A DNA stretch of 64,000 bases, from NCBI RefSeq assembly GCF_014280235.1, contig NZ_CP047940.1, positions 2,108,001 to 2,172,000 on the forward strand, given 5' to 3'. Position numbers and translations under genes: made by a program. The first letter of the stretch is position 1. Each line of letters begins with the position of its first letter. This DNA is from Cyanobium sp. NS01 (GTDB lineage: Bacteria; Cyanobacteriota; Cyanobacteriia; PCC-6307; Cyanobiaceae). This document shows positions 25,127 to 34,319 of this stretch, in pieces. Below the pieces are notes generated by a model. It saw only the letters and a list, made by a program, of their open reading frames with translations, did no database searches and had not been told where the DNA came from.

Positions 25127-25913
25127 GGCGTCCGCGCCGCTGGGCGACAGCCTAGAAACTGCAGCAGCAGGCCCTGCCCCTGCCACACCTGGTCTCACCC
25201 TGGTGGGCGTGGGCCCCGGCGACCCGGAGCTGCTCACCGTGGCGGCGGTGCGCAGCCTGCGGCAGGCCGCCGTGGTGGCCTACCCGGTGGCACGCGAGGG
25301 CGCCGAGGGCATGGCCGCAGCGATCGCCGCCCCGTGGCTGAGTCCGCAGCAGCGCCGCCTGCCGCTGCTGTTCCCGATGGTGGCGGAGGCGGCCCCCCGC
25401 ATCGCCGCCTGGCACGCCGCCGCCGATGCCCTGGCGGCGGAGGTGGCCGCTGGCCTGGCGGTGGTGCTGCTGTGTGAGGGCGACGTGTCGCTGTTCGCCA
25501 GCAGCAGCTATGTGCTGCTGGCCCTGCGCCAGCGCCATCCCGGCTGCCCGCTGCGGCTGATCCCCGGCATCGCGTCGGTGGCGGCGGCTGCGGCGGCCGG
25601 CGCCTGGCCCCTGGCCCTGCAGCAGGAGAGCCTGCTGATCCGGCCCACCCCCGAGAGCCCTGCCGAGCTGGAGGCGCTGCTGGCGCAGGCAGCGGCCTCC
25701 GCCACGGTGCTGGCCCTGCTCAAGCTGGGCCACCGCTGGCGCTGGGTGCGCCCCCTGCTGGCGGCCCGGGGCCTGCTGGAGGCAGCCCTGTTCGCCCAGC
25801 GGGTGGGCTGGCCCGACCAGCAGGTGGCCCCGGCCCTGGCGCTGCCGGCGGCGGAGCAGCCCTACTTCTCGCTGCTGCTGATCCGCCAGGGCTGGCCGGC
25901 GGTGCTGCCGTAG
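25125..25913 (+). CDS. cobI: Precorrin-2 C20-methyltransferase
   Basis: 262 aa. Second AdoMet-dependent methylation of the corrin ring in cobalamin synthesis. Tetrapyrrole-methylase signatures: VGVGPGDPELLTVAAV at the N-terminus, the CEGDVSLFASSSYVLLAL segment characteristic of CobI/CbiL, and LIPGIASVAAAAA. The ATG at 25125 shares bases with the mtnD start; the GTG/TTG region further in cannot be ruled out. Its last 52 bases overlap the 3' end of the convergent dus gene. The window's cobalamin riboswitches fit a B12-producing cell. Confidence 0.9.
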   Translation: MASAPLGDSLETAAAGPAPATPGLTLVGVGPGDPELLTVAAVRSLRQAAVVAYPVAREGAEGMAAAIAAPWLSPQQRRLPLLFPMVAEAAPRIAAWHAAADALAAEVAAGLAVVLLCEGDVSLFASSSYVLLALRQRHPGCPLRLIPGIASVAAAAAAGAWPLALQQESLLIRPTPESPAELEALLAQAAASATVLALLKLGHRWRWVRPLLAARGLLEAALFAQRVGWPDQQVAPALALPAAEQPYFSLLLIRQGWPAVLP

Positions 25914-26899
25914 GCGTCCTCCAGCAGGGCCAGGGCATCGGCCGGCGTCGGCGCCCGCATCAGGGCATGGCGCAGCCGCGGCGCCCCGGGGAAGCCCTGG
26001 CAGGTCCAGCCCATGTGTTTGCGGGCGATCAGCAGGCCGTGATCCCCCCGGGCCGCCACCAGGGCCTGCAACTGCTCGGCGGCCAGCAGGATGCGCTCAC
26101 CGGCGTCCGGGCTGGGGGGGATGGGCCGGCCGCTGAGGGCGGCGTCGATCTGGCCCACCAGCCAGGGCGCCCCCATGGTTCCCCGGCCCACCATCAGGCC
26201 ATCGGCGCCGGTGGCGGCCAGGCAGCGCAGGGCATCGGCGGGGCTGGCCACGTCGCCGTTGGCGATCACCGGGATGCTCAGGGCCCGCTTCACCGCGGCG
26301 ATGGCCCCCCAGTCGGCACGGCCCCTGAAGGCCTGCTCGCGGGTGCGGCCGTGCAGGGTGATCAGCTGGGCGCCGGCCTGCTCCAGCCGGCGGCACCACG
26401 CCACGGCGGTGTCAGCCCCGCCGCCGCACCAGCCCAGCCGCGTCTTCACCGTGACGGGAATGGACACCGCCGCCGCCACCGTGTCCACAATCCGGGCGGC
26501 CAGCTCGGGGTCGCGGATCAGGCCGCTGCCGCCGCCTTTGTGAGCGATCTTCTTCACGGGGCAGCCCATGTTGATGTCGATCAGGAAGGCGCCCGCCGCC
26601 TCGGCGCGCCGGGCCGCATCGGCCATCGCCTGCGGCCGGTGGTCGAACAGCTGCACCCCGATCGGCCCGCTCTCAGCCCCCAGCTCCTCCACCTTCTGCA
26701 GGCCGTGGCCCAGCTCCAGGCTGGTGGCGTTCACCATCTCGGTGAACAGCAGGGCATCGGGGGCCCAGCGCCGCACCAGCCCCCGGAAGATCCGATCACT
26801 CACCCCCGCCAGGGGCGACTGCAGCACCCTGCAGCGCAACCGCCGCGGCGTGCCGTGGCCGGCCAGCAGCAGCAGTTCAGGGGCAGGGGCGGCGATCAT
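25862..26899 (-). CDS. dus: tRNA-dihydrouridine synthase (Dus family)
   Basis: 345 aa FMN enzyme that reduces uridine in the tRNA D loop. TIM-barrel motifs: VLQSPLAGVSDRIFRGLVRR at the N-terminus, INMGCPVKKIAHKGGGSGL with the catalytic Cys, VTVKTRLGW, ITLHGRTREQAFRG, and NGDVASPADA, GADGLMVGRGTMGAPWL for flavin binding. The specific subgroup (DusA/B/C) is not decided; the sequence is DusB-like. Confidence 0.93.
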   Translation of the reverse strand: MIAAPAPELLLLAGHGTPRRLRCRVLQSPLAGVSDRIFRGLVRRWAPDALLFTEMVNATSLELGHGLQKVEELGAESGPIGVQLFDHRPQAMADAARRAEAAGAFLIDINMGCPVKKIAHKGGGSGLIRDPELAARIVDTVAAAVSIPVTVKTRLGWCGGGADTAVAWCRRLEQAGAQLITLHGRTREQAFRGRADWGAIAAVKRALSIPVIANGDVASPADALRCLAATGADGLMVGRGTMGAPWLVGQIDAALSGRPIPPSPDAGERILLAAEQLQALVAARGDHGLLIARKHMGWTCQGFPGAPRLRHALMRAPTPADALALLEDAYGSTAGQPWRISSSEK

Positions 26900-26922
26900 G
26901 GCGAGGATTCTGGGATGAGGCC

Positions 26923-27414
26923 GTGCTTCCCCCCGCCGCTCCTGCCCAGGCCGCCCCGGCGGCCGAGGCCTACCCCCTCAGCCGGGCGCTGCTGGAGGCG
27001 GTGCTGGCCGACCGCCTCAGCGATCGCTTCGTGTGTGAGCTGATCTGGCCGCGCCTGGGGTATGGGCCCGATGGCTCCGGCACCTGGAGCGCGGGCCCGG
27101 CCACGGGGGCGGACTGGCGGGAGTCGTTCCCCCTCGCCCCGCAGCTGATCGCCGAGCGCCCCGCCAGCGTTCGGCTCACCCGCTCGATCGCCAAGCCCCA
27201 CAAGCAGCTGCTCAAGCAGCAACTGGGCTTCGGCGGCTACCGCATCGGCGAGCTCTACCCGCGCCGCACCCGCCGCGCCACGGCGGTGACCTGGCTGCTG
27301 GCCCAGCTGGCCGAGCGCGGCGAACCGCTGCCGGAGCTGGGGCCGCTGCCGCCGCTGCTGGACGCCCCCGCCGATCCGGTGCGCGGCCACCCCGGCGACC
27401 CGCCGATCTCCTGA
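26923..27414 (+). CDS. DUF1823 family protein
   Basis: 163 aa, GTG start. A cyanobacterial/plastid family of unknown function; recognised by [24 protein letters not shown] and [33 protein letters not shown]. Pro-rich N- and C-termini, no membrane segment or signal. It lies between divergent dus and the der-ecfT operon on the same strand as der. Confidence 0.8.
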   Translation: MLPPAAPAQAAPAAEAYPLSRALLEAVLADRLSDRFVCELIWPRLGYGPDGSGTWSAGPATGADWRESFPLAPQLIAERPASVRLTRSIAKPHKQLLKQQLGFGGYRIGELYPRRTRRATAVTWLLAQLAERGEPLPELGPLPPLLDAPADPVRGHPGDPPIS

Positions 27415-27470
27415 GCGCCCTGCCGACCCATCTGTACTGTCAAGGAAGGACAGTCGTTGCGATAAGACTC

Positions 27471-28835
27471 TTGGCCTTACCGGTCGTCGCCATCATCGGC
27501 CGCCCCAACGTGGGCAAATCCACCCTGGTGAACCGGCTCTGCCGCAGCCGCGAGGCGATCGTGCACGACCAGCCCGGCGTGACGCGGGACCGCACCTACC
27601 AGGAGGGCTTCTGGGGCGACCGCAGCTTCCGGGTGGTGGACACCGGCGGCCTGGTGTTCGATGACGACAGTGAATTCCTGCCCGAGATCCGCGAGCAGGC
27701 CAACCTGGCCCTGGCCGAGGCGGCCGTGGCCCTGGTGATCGTGGATGGCCAGCAGGGCTGCACCGGCGCCGACCAGTCGATCGCCGAGTGGCTGCGGGGC
27801 CAGGGGGTGCCGGTGCTGCTGGCGGTGAACAAGTGCGAGTCGCCCGATGCCGGCCTGGCGATGGCGGCGGACTTCTGGGGGCTTGGCCTGGGCGAACCCC
27901 ATCCGATCTCGGCCATCCACGGCGCCGGCACCGGCGACCTGCTCGACGCCGTGATCGGCCACCTGCCCCCCACCGAGCAGGTGGAGAGCGAGGAGCCGAT
28001 CCAGCTGGCGATCATCGGCCGCCCCAACGTGGGCAAGTCCAGCCTGCTGAACGCCGTGTGCGGCGAAAACCGGGCGATCGTGAGCCCGATCCGCGGCACC
28101 ACCCGCGACACGATCGACACCACGATCGAGCGGGAGGGCAAGAGCTGGAAGCTGCTCGACACCGCCGGCATCCGCCGCCGCCGCTCGGTGAGCTACGGCC
28201 CCGAATACTTCGGCATCAACCGCAGCTTCAAGGCGATCGAGCGCAGCGATGTGTGCGTGCTGGTGATCGATGCCCTCGATGGCGTCACCGAGCAGGACCA
28301 GCGCCTGGCGGGCCGCATCGAGGAGGACGGCCGCGCCTGCGTGGTGGTGGTGAACAAGTGGGATGCCATCGAGAAGGACAGCCACACCATGCCGGCGATG
28401 GAGCGCGAGCTCCGGGCCAAGCTCTACTTCCTCGACTGGGCGCCGATGCTGTTCACCTCTGCCCTCAGCGGCCAGCGGGTGCAGGCGATCTTTCCGCTGG
28501 CCCTGCTGGCGGTGGAGCAGCACCGCCGCCGCGTCACCACCTCGGTGGTGAACGAGGTGCTCACCGAGGCCCTGAGCTGGCGCTCGCCGCCCACCAGCCG
28601 CGGCGGCCGCCAGGGCCGGCTCTACTACGGCACCCAGGTGGCGGTGCGGCCGCCCAGCTTCACCCTGTTCGTGAACGAGCCCAAACTGTTCGGCGACACC
28701 TACCGCCGCTACGTGGAGCGCCAGATCCGCGAGGGCCTGGGCTTCGAGGGCACGCCGATCAAGCTGTTCTGGCGTGGCAAGCAGCAGCGCGACGCCGAGC
28801 GCGATCAGCTGCGCCAGCAGAATCGCGGCCGCTGA
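27471..28835 (+). CDS. der: Ribosome-assembly GTPase Der (EngA)
   Basis: 454 aa with the unique pair of tandem GTPase domains: first G1 GRPNVGKST at residue ~10, second GRPNVGKSS near 183, with G3 DTGG and DTAG, and G4 NKCE and NKWD. A C-terminal KH-like domain (ending with [13 protein letters not shown]) binds 50S rRNA. TTG start at 27471, chosen because family members begin just before the first G1. Upstream of ecfT by 11 bases. Confidence 0.96.
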   Translation: MALPVVAIIGRPNVGKSTLVNRLCRSREAIVHDQPGVTRDRTYQEGFWGDRSFRVVDTGGLVFDDDSEFLPEIREQANLALAEAAVALVIVDGQQGCTGADQSIAEWLRGQGVPVLLAVNKCESPDAGLAMAADFWGLGLGEPHPISAIHGAGTGDLLDAVIGHLPPTEQVESEEPIQLAIIGRPNVGKSSLLNAVCGENRAIVSPIRGTTRDTIDTTIEREGKSWKLLDTAGIRRRRSVSYGPEYFGINRSFKAIERSDVCVLVIDALDGVTEQDQRLAGRIEEDGRACVVVVNKWDAIEKDSHTMPAMERELRAKLYFLDWAPMLFTSALSGQRVQAIFPLALLAVEQHRRRVTTSVVNEVLTEALSWRSPPTSRGGRQGRLYYGTQVAVRPPSFTLFVNEPKLFGDTYRRYVERQIREGLGFEGTPIKLFWRGKQQRDAERDQLRQQNRGR

Positions 28836-28846
28836 GCCTCCTGCCC

Positions 28847-29797
28847 TTGGACCTCCTCCGCCAGATGCCGATCGGCCAGTTCGTGGCCGAGGAGGGCGGT
28901 GAGGGCGGGCGTGGCAGCTGGCTGCGGCGGCTGGATCCCCGCCTCAAGCTGGCCTGGACCATGGCCTTCCTGGTGACGCCGATCCTGGCCGGCCCGATCT
29001 GGCGGGTGGCCCTGGTGGGGCTGCTGCTGCTGATCACCGCGGTGTGCGGCCTGCCCTGGCGGCTGTGGGGCCGCAGCCTGCCGTTGCTGCTGGCCCTGTG
29101 TCTGCTGGTGGGGGGGCTGGCGACCCTGTTGCCGGCGGGTGGGGTGGGCGCAGCGGCCCTGCAGCGGCCTCCGGCGGAGGTGCGGCTGCTGCCTGGATCA
29201 CCCCTGGAGCCACCACCGCAGCGGGCCGGGATGCCCTGGGAGCTGGTGCGCTGGGGGCCGATCAGCCTCGGCCCCGTGAGCCTCGGCCCGCTGGTGATCA
29301 ACCGCCGCTCCGCCGAGCTGGGTCTCAACGGCGCCACGCTGCTGTTCACCCTGGTGCACAGCGCCAACCTGCTGCTGCTCAGCACCCCACCGGAGGAGCT
29401 GGTGTGGTCGTTCGGCTGGCTGCTGGCCCCCCTGGCACGGCTGGGCTGGCCGGTGGAGCGGCTGGGGTTCACCCTGCTGTTGTCGTTGCGCTTCCTGCCG
29501 CTGGTGCAGGAGGAACTGCAGAACCTGGTGCGCTCCGTGGCCACCCGGGCCGTGAACCTGCGCCGGCTCGGCTGGCAGCTCTCCCTGGGGCTGGTGCTGG
29601 GGGTGGGGGAGAGGCTGCTGGCCAACCTGCTGCTGCGCTCCGAGCAGGGGGCCGAGGCCCTGCTGGCCCGGGGCGGAACCTGGCAGCCGCCCTGGCAGCT
29701 GCACCGCCTGGCGCCGCCGGCGCGGGCCGCCAATCTGCTGGTCAGCCTGGGGCTGGGATTGTTCCTGGTCTTACGATGGCGTGTCGGTGCTCTTTAA
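28847..29797 (+). CDS. ecfT: Energy-coupling factor transporter transmembrane protein EcfT/CbiQ
   Basis: 316 aa. Integral scaffold of ECF vitamin/metal importers, joining the ATPases to the substrate-binding S component. About five or six membrane helices and the conserved tail motif of the form 'A...R.G..' in RSEQGAEALLARGGTWQPP. Family members in Synechococcus begin with the MDxLRQ-P-IGQ sequence, which supports the TTG at 28847. No S component or ATPase is adjacent. Upstream of pipX by 22 bases, so it may head the same transcript. Confidence 0.85.
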   Translation: MDLLRQMPIGQFVAEEGGEGGRGSWLRRLDPRLKLAWTMAFLVTPILAGPIWRVALVGLLLLITAVCGLPWRLWGRSLPLLLALCLLVGGLATLLPAGGVGAAALQRPPAEVRLLPGSPLEPPPQRAGMPWELVRWGPISLGPVSLGPLVINRRSAELGLNGATLLFTLVHSANLLLLSTPPEELVWSFGWLLAPLARLGWPVERLGFTLLLSLRFLPLVQEELQNLVRSVATRAVNLRRLGWQLSLGLVLGVGERLLANLLLRSEQGAEALLARGGTWQPPWQLHRLAPPARAANLLVSLGLGLFLVLRWRVGAL

Positions 29798-29819
29798 TAC
29801 CTGCAGATCAGAAGGCTGA

Positions 29820-30086
29820 GTGACCACCGAGCGCTATCTCAATCACCCCACCTTCGGGATGCTCTACCGAGTGGCGCCAGTGCCCGACGGCAGGGATCTC
29901 TACGCCACGCTGTATGCCCAGCGGATCTTCTTTGTGGTGACCCTGCAGCCCAGGGGCGCCAGTTTTGAGGTGGTGCCGTTGATGGATGCCCGTCACTTCG
30001 CCGAGCAGAACCTGGCCCGGGTGCGCCGGGATGGCGCTGAGGCCCATGCCCACTGGCGACAGCTCTTTGACCAGACCTTCATCTGA
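29820..30086 (+). CDS. pipX: PipX, PII-interacting co-activator of NtcA
   Basis: 88 aa, the normal length, GTG start. A tudor-like domain followed by two helices; it binds PII when ADP is high and the NtcA-2-oxoglutarate complex when nitrogen is scarce. Recognised by TERYLNHPTFGMLYR at the N-terminus, ATLYAQRIFFVV in the tudor core, and the FDQTFI C-terminus. It is found only in cyanobacteria, which supports the taxonomic call. Overlaps or abuts pipY. Confidence 0.95.
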   Translation: MTTERYLNHPTFGMLYRVAPVPDGRDLYATLYAQRIFFVVTLQPRGASFEVVPLMDARHFAEQNLARVRRDGAEAHAHWRQLFDQTFI

Positions 30087-30780
30087 GCCACTGGCCTCTG
30101 AGCCTTTGGCGGCGCGGCTCGAGGCGATCACCGCTGCGTTGCCGCCCGGCTGCCGTCTGCTGGCGGTGAGCAAGGGCCATCCGGCCGAGGCCATCCGGGC
30201 CGCCGTGGCGGCGGGGCAGCGCAGCTTCGGCGAGAGCCGGCTGCAGGAGGCCAGCGCCAAGCAGGAGGAGCTCGCCGACCTGGCCCCGCTCGACTGGCAC
30301 TTCATCGGCCGGCTGCAGGCCAACAAGGCCCGGGCGGTACTGCGCCGCTTCGGCACGATTCACTCGGTGGACAGCCTGGCCCTGGCGGAGCGGCTGGCCC
30401 GCATCGCCGGCGAGGAATCCCTCAACCCGGCGGTGCTGTTCCAGGTGAAGCTGCGGCCCGACCCCTCCAAGACCGGCTTCAGCCCAGAGGAGCTGCGCGC
30501 CGCCTGGCCACGCCTGGCGACGCTGGCGCCGCTGCGGCCGGTGGGGCTGATGACCATCGCCCCGCAGGGCCTCGGCCACGAGGAGCTTCAGGTCCTGTTT
30601 CAGGCCTGCGCGGCCCTGGCCACGCAGCTGGGCTTGCCCGAGCGTTCGATGGGCATGAGTGGTGATTGGCACGAAGCGGCGGCGGCGGGCAGCACCTGGG
30701 TGCGGATCGGCAGCGCCCTGTTTGGTGTGCGACCGTCCCAACGGCTTGCCATCACTGACGTGGGACGCTATTCAGGTTGA
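30046..30780 (+). CDS. pipY: PipY, PLP homeostasis protein (YggS/COG0325 family)
   Basis: Pyridoxal-phosphate carrier of the alanine-racemase N-terminal fold. The PLP lysine is in [38 protein letters not shown] and [24 protein letters not shown] are signatures. ATG 30046 overlaps pipX by 41 bases, and the first 20 residues from it would simply re-read the end of pipX. A TTG at 30106 (MAARLEAI...) gives the length expected and is likely the real start. It is cotranscribed with pipX, as in other cyanobacteria. Confidence 0.9.
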   Translation: MPTGDSSLTRPSSEPLASEPLAARLEAITAALPPGCRLLAVSKGHPAEAIRAAVAAGQRSFGESRLQEASAKQEELADLAPLDWHFIGRLQANKARAVLRRFGTIHSVDSLALAERLARIAGEESLNPAVLFQVKLRPDPSKTGFSPEELRAAWPRLATLAPLRPVGLMTIAPQGLGHEELQVLFQACAALATQLGLPERSMGMSGDWHEAAAAGSTWVRIGSALFGVRPSQRLAITDVGRYSG

Positions 30781-30803
30781 AAGCACCCCAAGAGGTTCGC
30801 TCC

Positions 30804-31352
30804 GTGTCGTTGTTCTCCCGCCTGCGTGCCGTCGTCTCCGGCGATGACTACCTCGAAGGCGATTACGACGAGGACCTCGATTACGACGGTGGCGACGCCC
30901 AGGACCCCCCTCCGATCCAGCGCAGCAGCGCCCTGGCGCTCAGCTCCGATTTCAGCTCCGACGACCCCTTTGCCGGCAGCAATGTGATCGGCATGCCGGG
31001 GCTCTCCTCCGCGGCGGCAGAGGTGTCGCTGATGGAGCCCCGCAGCTTCGACGAGATGCCCCGGGCGATCCAGGCCCTGCGGGAGCGCAAGACGGTGATC
31101 CTCAACCTCACCATGATGGAGCCCGATCAGGCCCAGCGGGCCGTGGATTTCGTGGCCGGCGGCACCTTCGCCATCGACGGCCACCAGGAGCGGGTGGGCG
31201 AGAGCATCTTCCTGTTCGCCCCCAGCTGCGTCAGCGTCACCACGGCCAGCGGTGAAGAGGTGTCTGCCCCCACCACCATCTCCCGGGAGCTGGCCCAGGA
31301 GCAGGAAGCCGCTCCCTCGCCGGCCTGGGGCCGCCAGGACAGCGCCCTCTAG
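30804..31352 (+). CDS. sepF: Cell division protein SepF
   Basis: 182 aa from the GTG at 30804, which has AGAGG 13 bases upstream; the frame is open to a TTG at 30777 but the family starts with [11 protein letters not shown]. An N-terminal amphipathic membrane anchor and an acidic disordered linker ([12 protein letters not shown]) are followed by the C-terminal SepF domain that bundles FtsZ ([36 protein letters not shown]...FLFAP). The pipX-pipY-sepF-proC order is the usual cyanobacterial one. Confidence 0.95.
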   Translation: MSLFSRLRAVVSGDDYLEGDYDEDLDYDGGDAQDPPPIQRSSALALSSDFSSDDPFAGSNVIGMPGLSSAAAEVSLMEPRSFDEMPRAIQALRERKTVILNLTMMEPDQAQRAVDFVAGGTFAIDGHQERVGESIFLFAPSCVSVTTASGEEVSAPTTISRELAQEQEAAPSPAWGRQDSAL

Positions 31353-31375
31353 GGCGTTCGATCACCCCGCTGCCG

Positions 31376-32197
31376 TTGCACCCGGTGCCGCTTGCTTCCG
31401 GTTCCCTGCTCCCCAGCCTCGGCGTGGTGGGATTCGGCACCATGGCGCGTGCCCTGGTGCTCCCCCTGCTGGAGGCAGGGCTGCTGGAGGCCCCGGGCCT
31501 GAAGGCGGTGGTGGCCAGCCAGGCTTCCGCCGCCCGCCTGCAGGAGCGCCATGGCCTGGCGGTGGGCACCGATCCGGCGGCGGCCTGGGCGGCACCGGTG
31601 CTGCTGCTGGCCGTGAAACCCCAGCAGCTTGAGGCCGTGGCGGCCACGGCTCCGCCCGGGGCCTCGGGGCTGTTGATCTCGGTGCTGGCCGGCGTGAAGC
31701 TGGAGCGGCTGCAGCGCCTGTTCCCGAGCTGGCGCTGTGTGCGGGCCGTGCCCAACACCCCCTGCCAGGTGGGCTGTGGGCTCACGGGCCTGGCCCTGGC
31801 CCCCGAGCTGGAAGAGCCGGAGCGGGCGTTGGTGCGGCAGTTGTTTGCCCGGGTGGGGGAGGTGCATGAGCTGCCCGAAGTTCAGCTCGATGCCTTCCTG
31901 GCCCTCACCTCCTCCGGGCCGGCCTTCGTGGCTCTGGTGGCGGAATCCCTGGCGGATGGGGCCGTGGCCGCCGGCCTGCCCAGGGCCCTGGCCCACCACC
32001 TGGCCCAGCGCACCCTGGCGGGCAGCGCCGCCCTGCTGGAGCAGCAGGAGCTCCACCCAGCCCAGCTCAAGGACCTGGTGAGTTCACCGGGCGGCACCAC
32101 CATCGCCGGCCTGCGCCAGCTGGAGCGCGGCGGGCTGCGCTCAGCCCTGATCGAGGCGGTGCTGGCGGCGGCGCAGCGCAGCCGCGAGCTGGGCTGA
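31376..32197 (+). CDS. proC: Pyrroline-5-carboxylate reductase
   Basis: 273 aa. Last step of proline synthesis. NAD(P)-binding Rossmann start GVVGFGTMARAL, AVKPQ, RAVPNTPCQVGCGLTGLA, and the C-terminal SSPGGTTIAGLRQLERGGLRSALIEAV, the family signature. TTG start at 31376 or GTG at 31385. Ends a few bases before the convergent plsY stop. Confidence 0.95.
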   Translation: MHPVPLASGSLLPSLGVVGFGTMARALVLPLLEAGLLEAPGLKAVVASQASAARLQERHGLAVGTDPAAAWAAPVLLLAVKPQQLEAVAATAPPGASGLLISVLAGVKLERLQRLFPSWRCVRAVPNTPCQVGCGLTGLALAPELEEPERALVRQLFARVGEVHELPEVQLDAFLALTSSGPAFVALVAESLADGAVAAGLPRALAHHLAQRTLAGSAALLEQQELHPAQLKDLVSSPGGTTIAGLRQLERGGLRSALIEAVLAAAQRSRELG

Positions 32198-32201
32198 GCC
32201 C

Positions 32202-32864
32202 TCAGGAGCCAGCGGGCCTGCTGCCGAGGCGCGGTTCGGTGCCGGCCAGCAGGCGGCCCAGGTTGCTGCGATGGCGCCAGATCACCAGGGCACTGGTGAG
32301 CAGGGCCAGCAGCAGGTAGGGCCAGCGCAGACCGGCCCCCTGGCCCTGGAACCAGCCCAGCATCAGCAGCGGCAGGGCCACGGCGGCCAGCACGCTGGAG
32401 AGCGACACGATGCGGCTGAGGCTGAGCACGGCGAGAAACACCCCGAAGCTGGCCAGGCCCACCGGCCAGGCCAGGCCGAGCAGCATGCCGAGGGCCGTGG
32501 CCACCGCCTTGCCGCCGCGCCAGCCCAGCCACACGGGCCAGCTGTGCCCCGCCAGGGCCGCCAGGCCGCAGGCCACCACCCAGCTGTCGATGGCCCAGGC
32601 GGCGGGCCCCAGGGGCTGGCCCAGGGGCTCCAGCACGGCCTTGGCGAGCAGCACCGCCGCCGTGCCCTTGAGCACGTCGATCAGGAACACCGCCAGGGCC
32701 GGGCCCTTGCCCACCACCCGCAGCACGTTGGTGGCGCCGGTGGAGCCGGAGCCCTCGCGGCGGATGTCGATGCCCTTCAGCCAGCGAGCGGCCAGGTAGC
32801 CACTGGGGAGGGAGCCCAGCAGGTAGCCCGCGAGCAGCAGGGGCAGGGCAAGGGGCAGGGTCAT
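32202..32864 (-). CDS. plsY: Glycerol-3-phosphate acyltransferase PlsY
   Basis: 220 aa membrane enzyme using acyl-phosphate to make lysophosphatidate. Five membrane helices; the three conserved motifs are SLPSGYLAARWLKGIDIRREGSGSTGATNVLR, AGHSWPVWLGWRGGKAVAT, and the C-terminal WRHRSNLGRLLAGTE. Confidence 0.95.
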   Translation of the reverse strand: MTLPLALPLLLAGYLLGSLPSGYLAARWLKGIDIRREGSGSTGATNVLRVVGKGPALAVFLIDVLKGTAAVLLAKAVLEPLGQPLGPAAWAIDSWVVACGLAALAGHSWPVWLGWRGGKAVATALGMLLGLAWPVGLASFGVFLAVLSLSRIVSLSSVLAAVALPLLMLGWFQGQGAGLRWPYLLLALLTSALVIWRHRSNLGRLLAGTEPRLGSRPAGS

Positions 32865-32901
32865 CGGATCGGCAGGGCTGGCTGGGGGAGGGAGAGGCGG
32901 C

Positions 32902-33870
32902 TCAGTAGATCTCTTCGTCGCGCATCAGTTCGCCCGGGCCGGGGGCAAAGGCCAGCCAGAGGGGGAACTGCAGGATCGGGATGTCCACCACCTGCTCAAC
33001 GGCATCCACCAGGATCAGGGGCAGCTCGCCGCGCTCCTCCAGCCGGTCGGCCCGCTCGATCAGGGCATCGGGGCGCTCGAACAGCACGATGCCGCTGCTG
33101 GGGCCGAAGTCTTCGCGGTCGAGTCCCAGGGCCTCCTGGAGGCCGCGGCGCCACTCGCCCAGCCGCTCCGGCTGACTGGCCAGCACCAGGGTCTGGAAGC
33201 GATCGCCGTAGAGCTCCCCGAGGATGGCGATCGCGGCGGCGCTCACCAGGGCATTGCGGCCGCGGCTGCCGCCGCTGGGCTGGGCGCCGCGACCGCCCTG
33301 ATCCAGGAACCAGTTGTCGAGGCTGGCGGCGGCTTCGGCATCGAGGCTGCGGCGCAGTTTCCAGGCGGGCGCGTAGAAATCGGGCTGGCCCTGGAAGCCG
33401 GCGAGCTGCTCGCGGATCAGGCCCTCATCGGCGCTGAACTGGCCTGCGGCGGCCACCGCGGGACCGGGCGGCGGGGGGCTGGCCTGGGCCGCCTGCTCGG
33501 CGTCGAGAGCCGAGGGGGCCACCAGCAGTTGCTGGGGCACCAGGTCCACCTGTTCGGCGGCCACGGCAAGGTCCTGCAGGGCGCCCACCAGGTAGTCCTG
33601 GAAGCCCTTGAGCCGGCGGGCCATCCCATCGGCCTGGCCCGTGACGCTGCTCTGAATCTCGCGGTTGATCTGCTCCTGGCGGCTCTCCAGCTGGTGAATC
33701 TCGTCCAGGAGCTGCTGGCGCCGATGACGCAGCTCCTCCAGCGCCAGCTCCTGCCAGGCGGTGCTGGCGGCAGCGGCAGCCGGCTCGCTGGGCGTGGGCT
33801 CGCCCGGACCAGGCCCCGGCGGCGTGGCGCCGCTCTCAGGCGCGGCGGTGGTGGTGGGCTCCTCAGGCAT
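32902..33870 (-). CDS. DUF3086 family protein
   Basis: 322 aa. A Pro/Glu-rich N-terminus precedes a coiled coil (residues ~40-75) and a conserved domain of unknown function shared by cyanobacteria, with FYAPAWKLRRSLDAEAAASLDNWFLDQGGRGAQPS and VDAVEQVVDIPILQFPLWLAFAPGP. No membrane segment. Start ATG at 33870 overlaps the end of the DUF3119 gene by 8 bases, so the two are coupled. Confidence 0.85.
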   Translation of the reverse strand: MPEEPTTTAAPESGATPPGPGPGEPTPSEPAAAAASTAWQELALEELRHRRQQLLDEIHQLESRQEQINREIQSSVTGQADGMARRLKGFQDYLVGALQDLAVAAEQVDLVPQQLLVAPSALDAEQAAQASPPPPGPAVAAAGQFSADEGLIREQLAGFQGQPDFYAPAWKLRRSLDAEAAASLDNWFLDQGGRGAQPSGGSRGRNALVSAAAIAILGELYGDRFQTLVLASQPERLGEWRRGLQEALGLDREDFGPSSGIVLFERPDALIERADRLEERGELPLILVDAVEQVVDIPILQFPLWLAFAPGPGELMRDEEIY

Positions 33871-34297
33871 CGGACGCGGAGAGATGGCTCAGGTGACGGT
33901 CCAGTTGTCGGCGCAGGGCCCCAGCATCGAACAGCAGGGGCAACAGGTGAATGCTGCGCTCCTCCCGGAAATAGAACACCACGGGCAGGCCCGGCCAGTA
34001 CAGCTTCCAGGCCAGCCAGCTGGCATAGGGAAAGCGGCGCAGCTCGGTGTTCTGGCGCCACACCACCAGGGAGTCGGCCTGAAACTCGAGCCGCAGCAAA
34101 GCGGTCTGCAGCAGCAGGAACAGCCCCAGCAGGCCCACCCCCAGGCTCAGCCACAGGGCCCCACCCCAGAGGGGCAGCAGCGCCAGGCAGCCCAGCGCCA
34201 GCACCAGCACGCCCCCTGCCACGCCGTAATGGCGCGGCAGGCTCGTGGCTTCGGTCTCTGGAGCTGGGGCCGAGGCCGCAGAAGGGGGAGTCGTCAT
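33863..34297 (-). CDS. DUF3119 family membrane protein
   Basis: 144 aa from ATG 34297. A pair of adjacent membrane helices (residues ~25-70), then a PH-like soluble region with FQADSLVVWRQNTELRRFPYASWLAWKLYW, PVVFYFREERSIHLLPLLFD. This cyanobacterial/plastid family is found next to MlaE/TGD1-type lipid permeases and DUF3086, suggesting a role in lipid transfer, which is not established. A longer TTG start at 34327 would overlap the preceding gene. Confidence 0.82.
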   Translation of the reverse strand: MTTPPSAASAPAPETEATSLPRHYGVAGGVLVLALGCLALLPLWGGALWLSLGVGLLGLFLLLQTALLRLEFQADSLVVWRQNTELRRFPYASWLAWKLYWPGLPVVFYFREERSIHLLPLLFDAGALRRQLDRHLSHLSASDA

Positions 34298-34319
34298 GGC
34301 GGGGTCATCCGAGGCGGGG

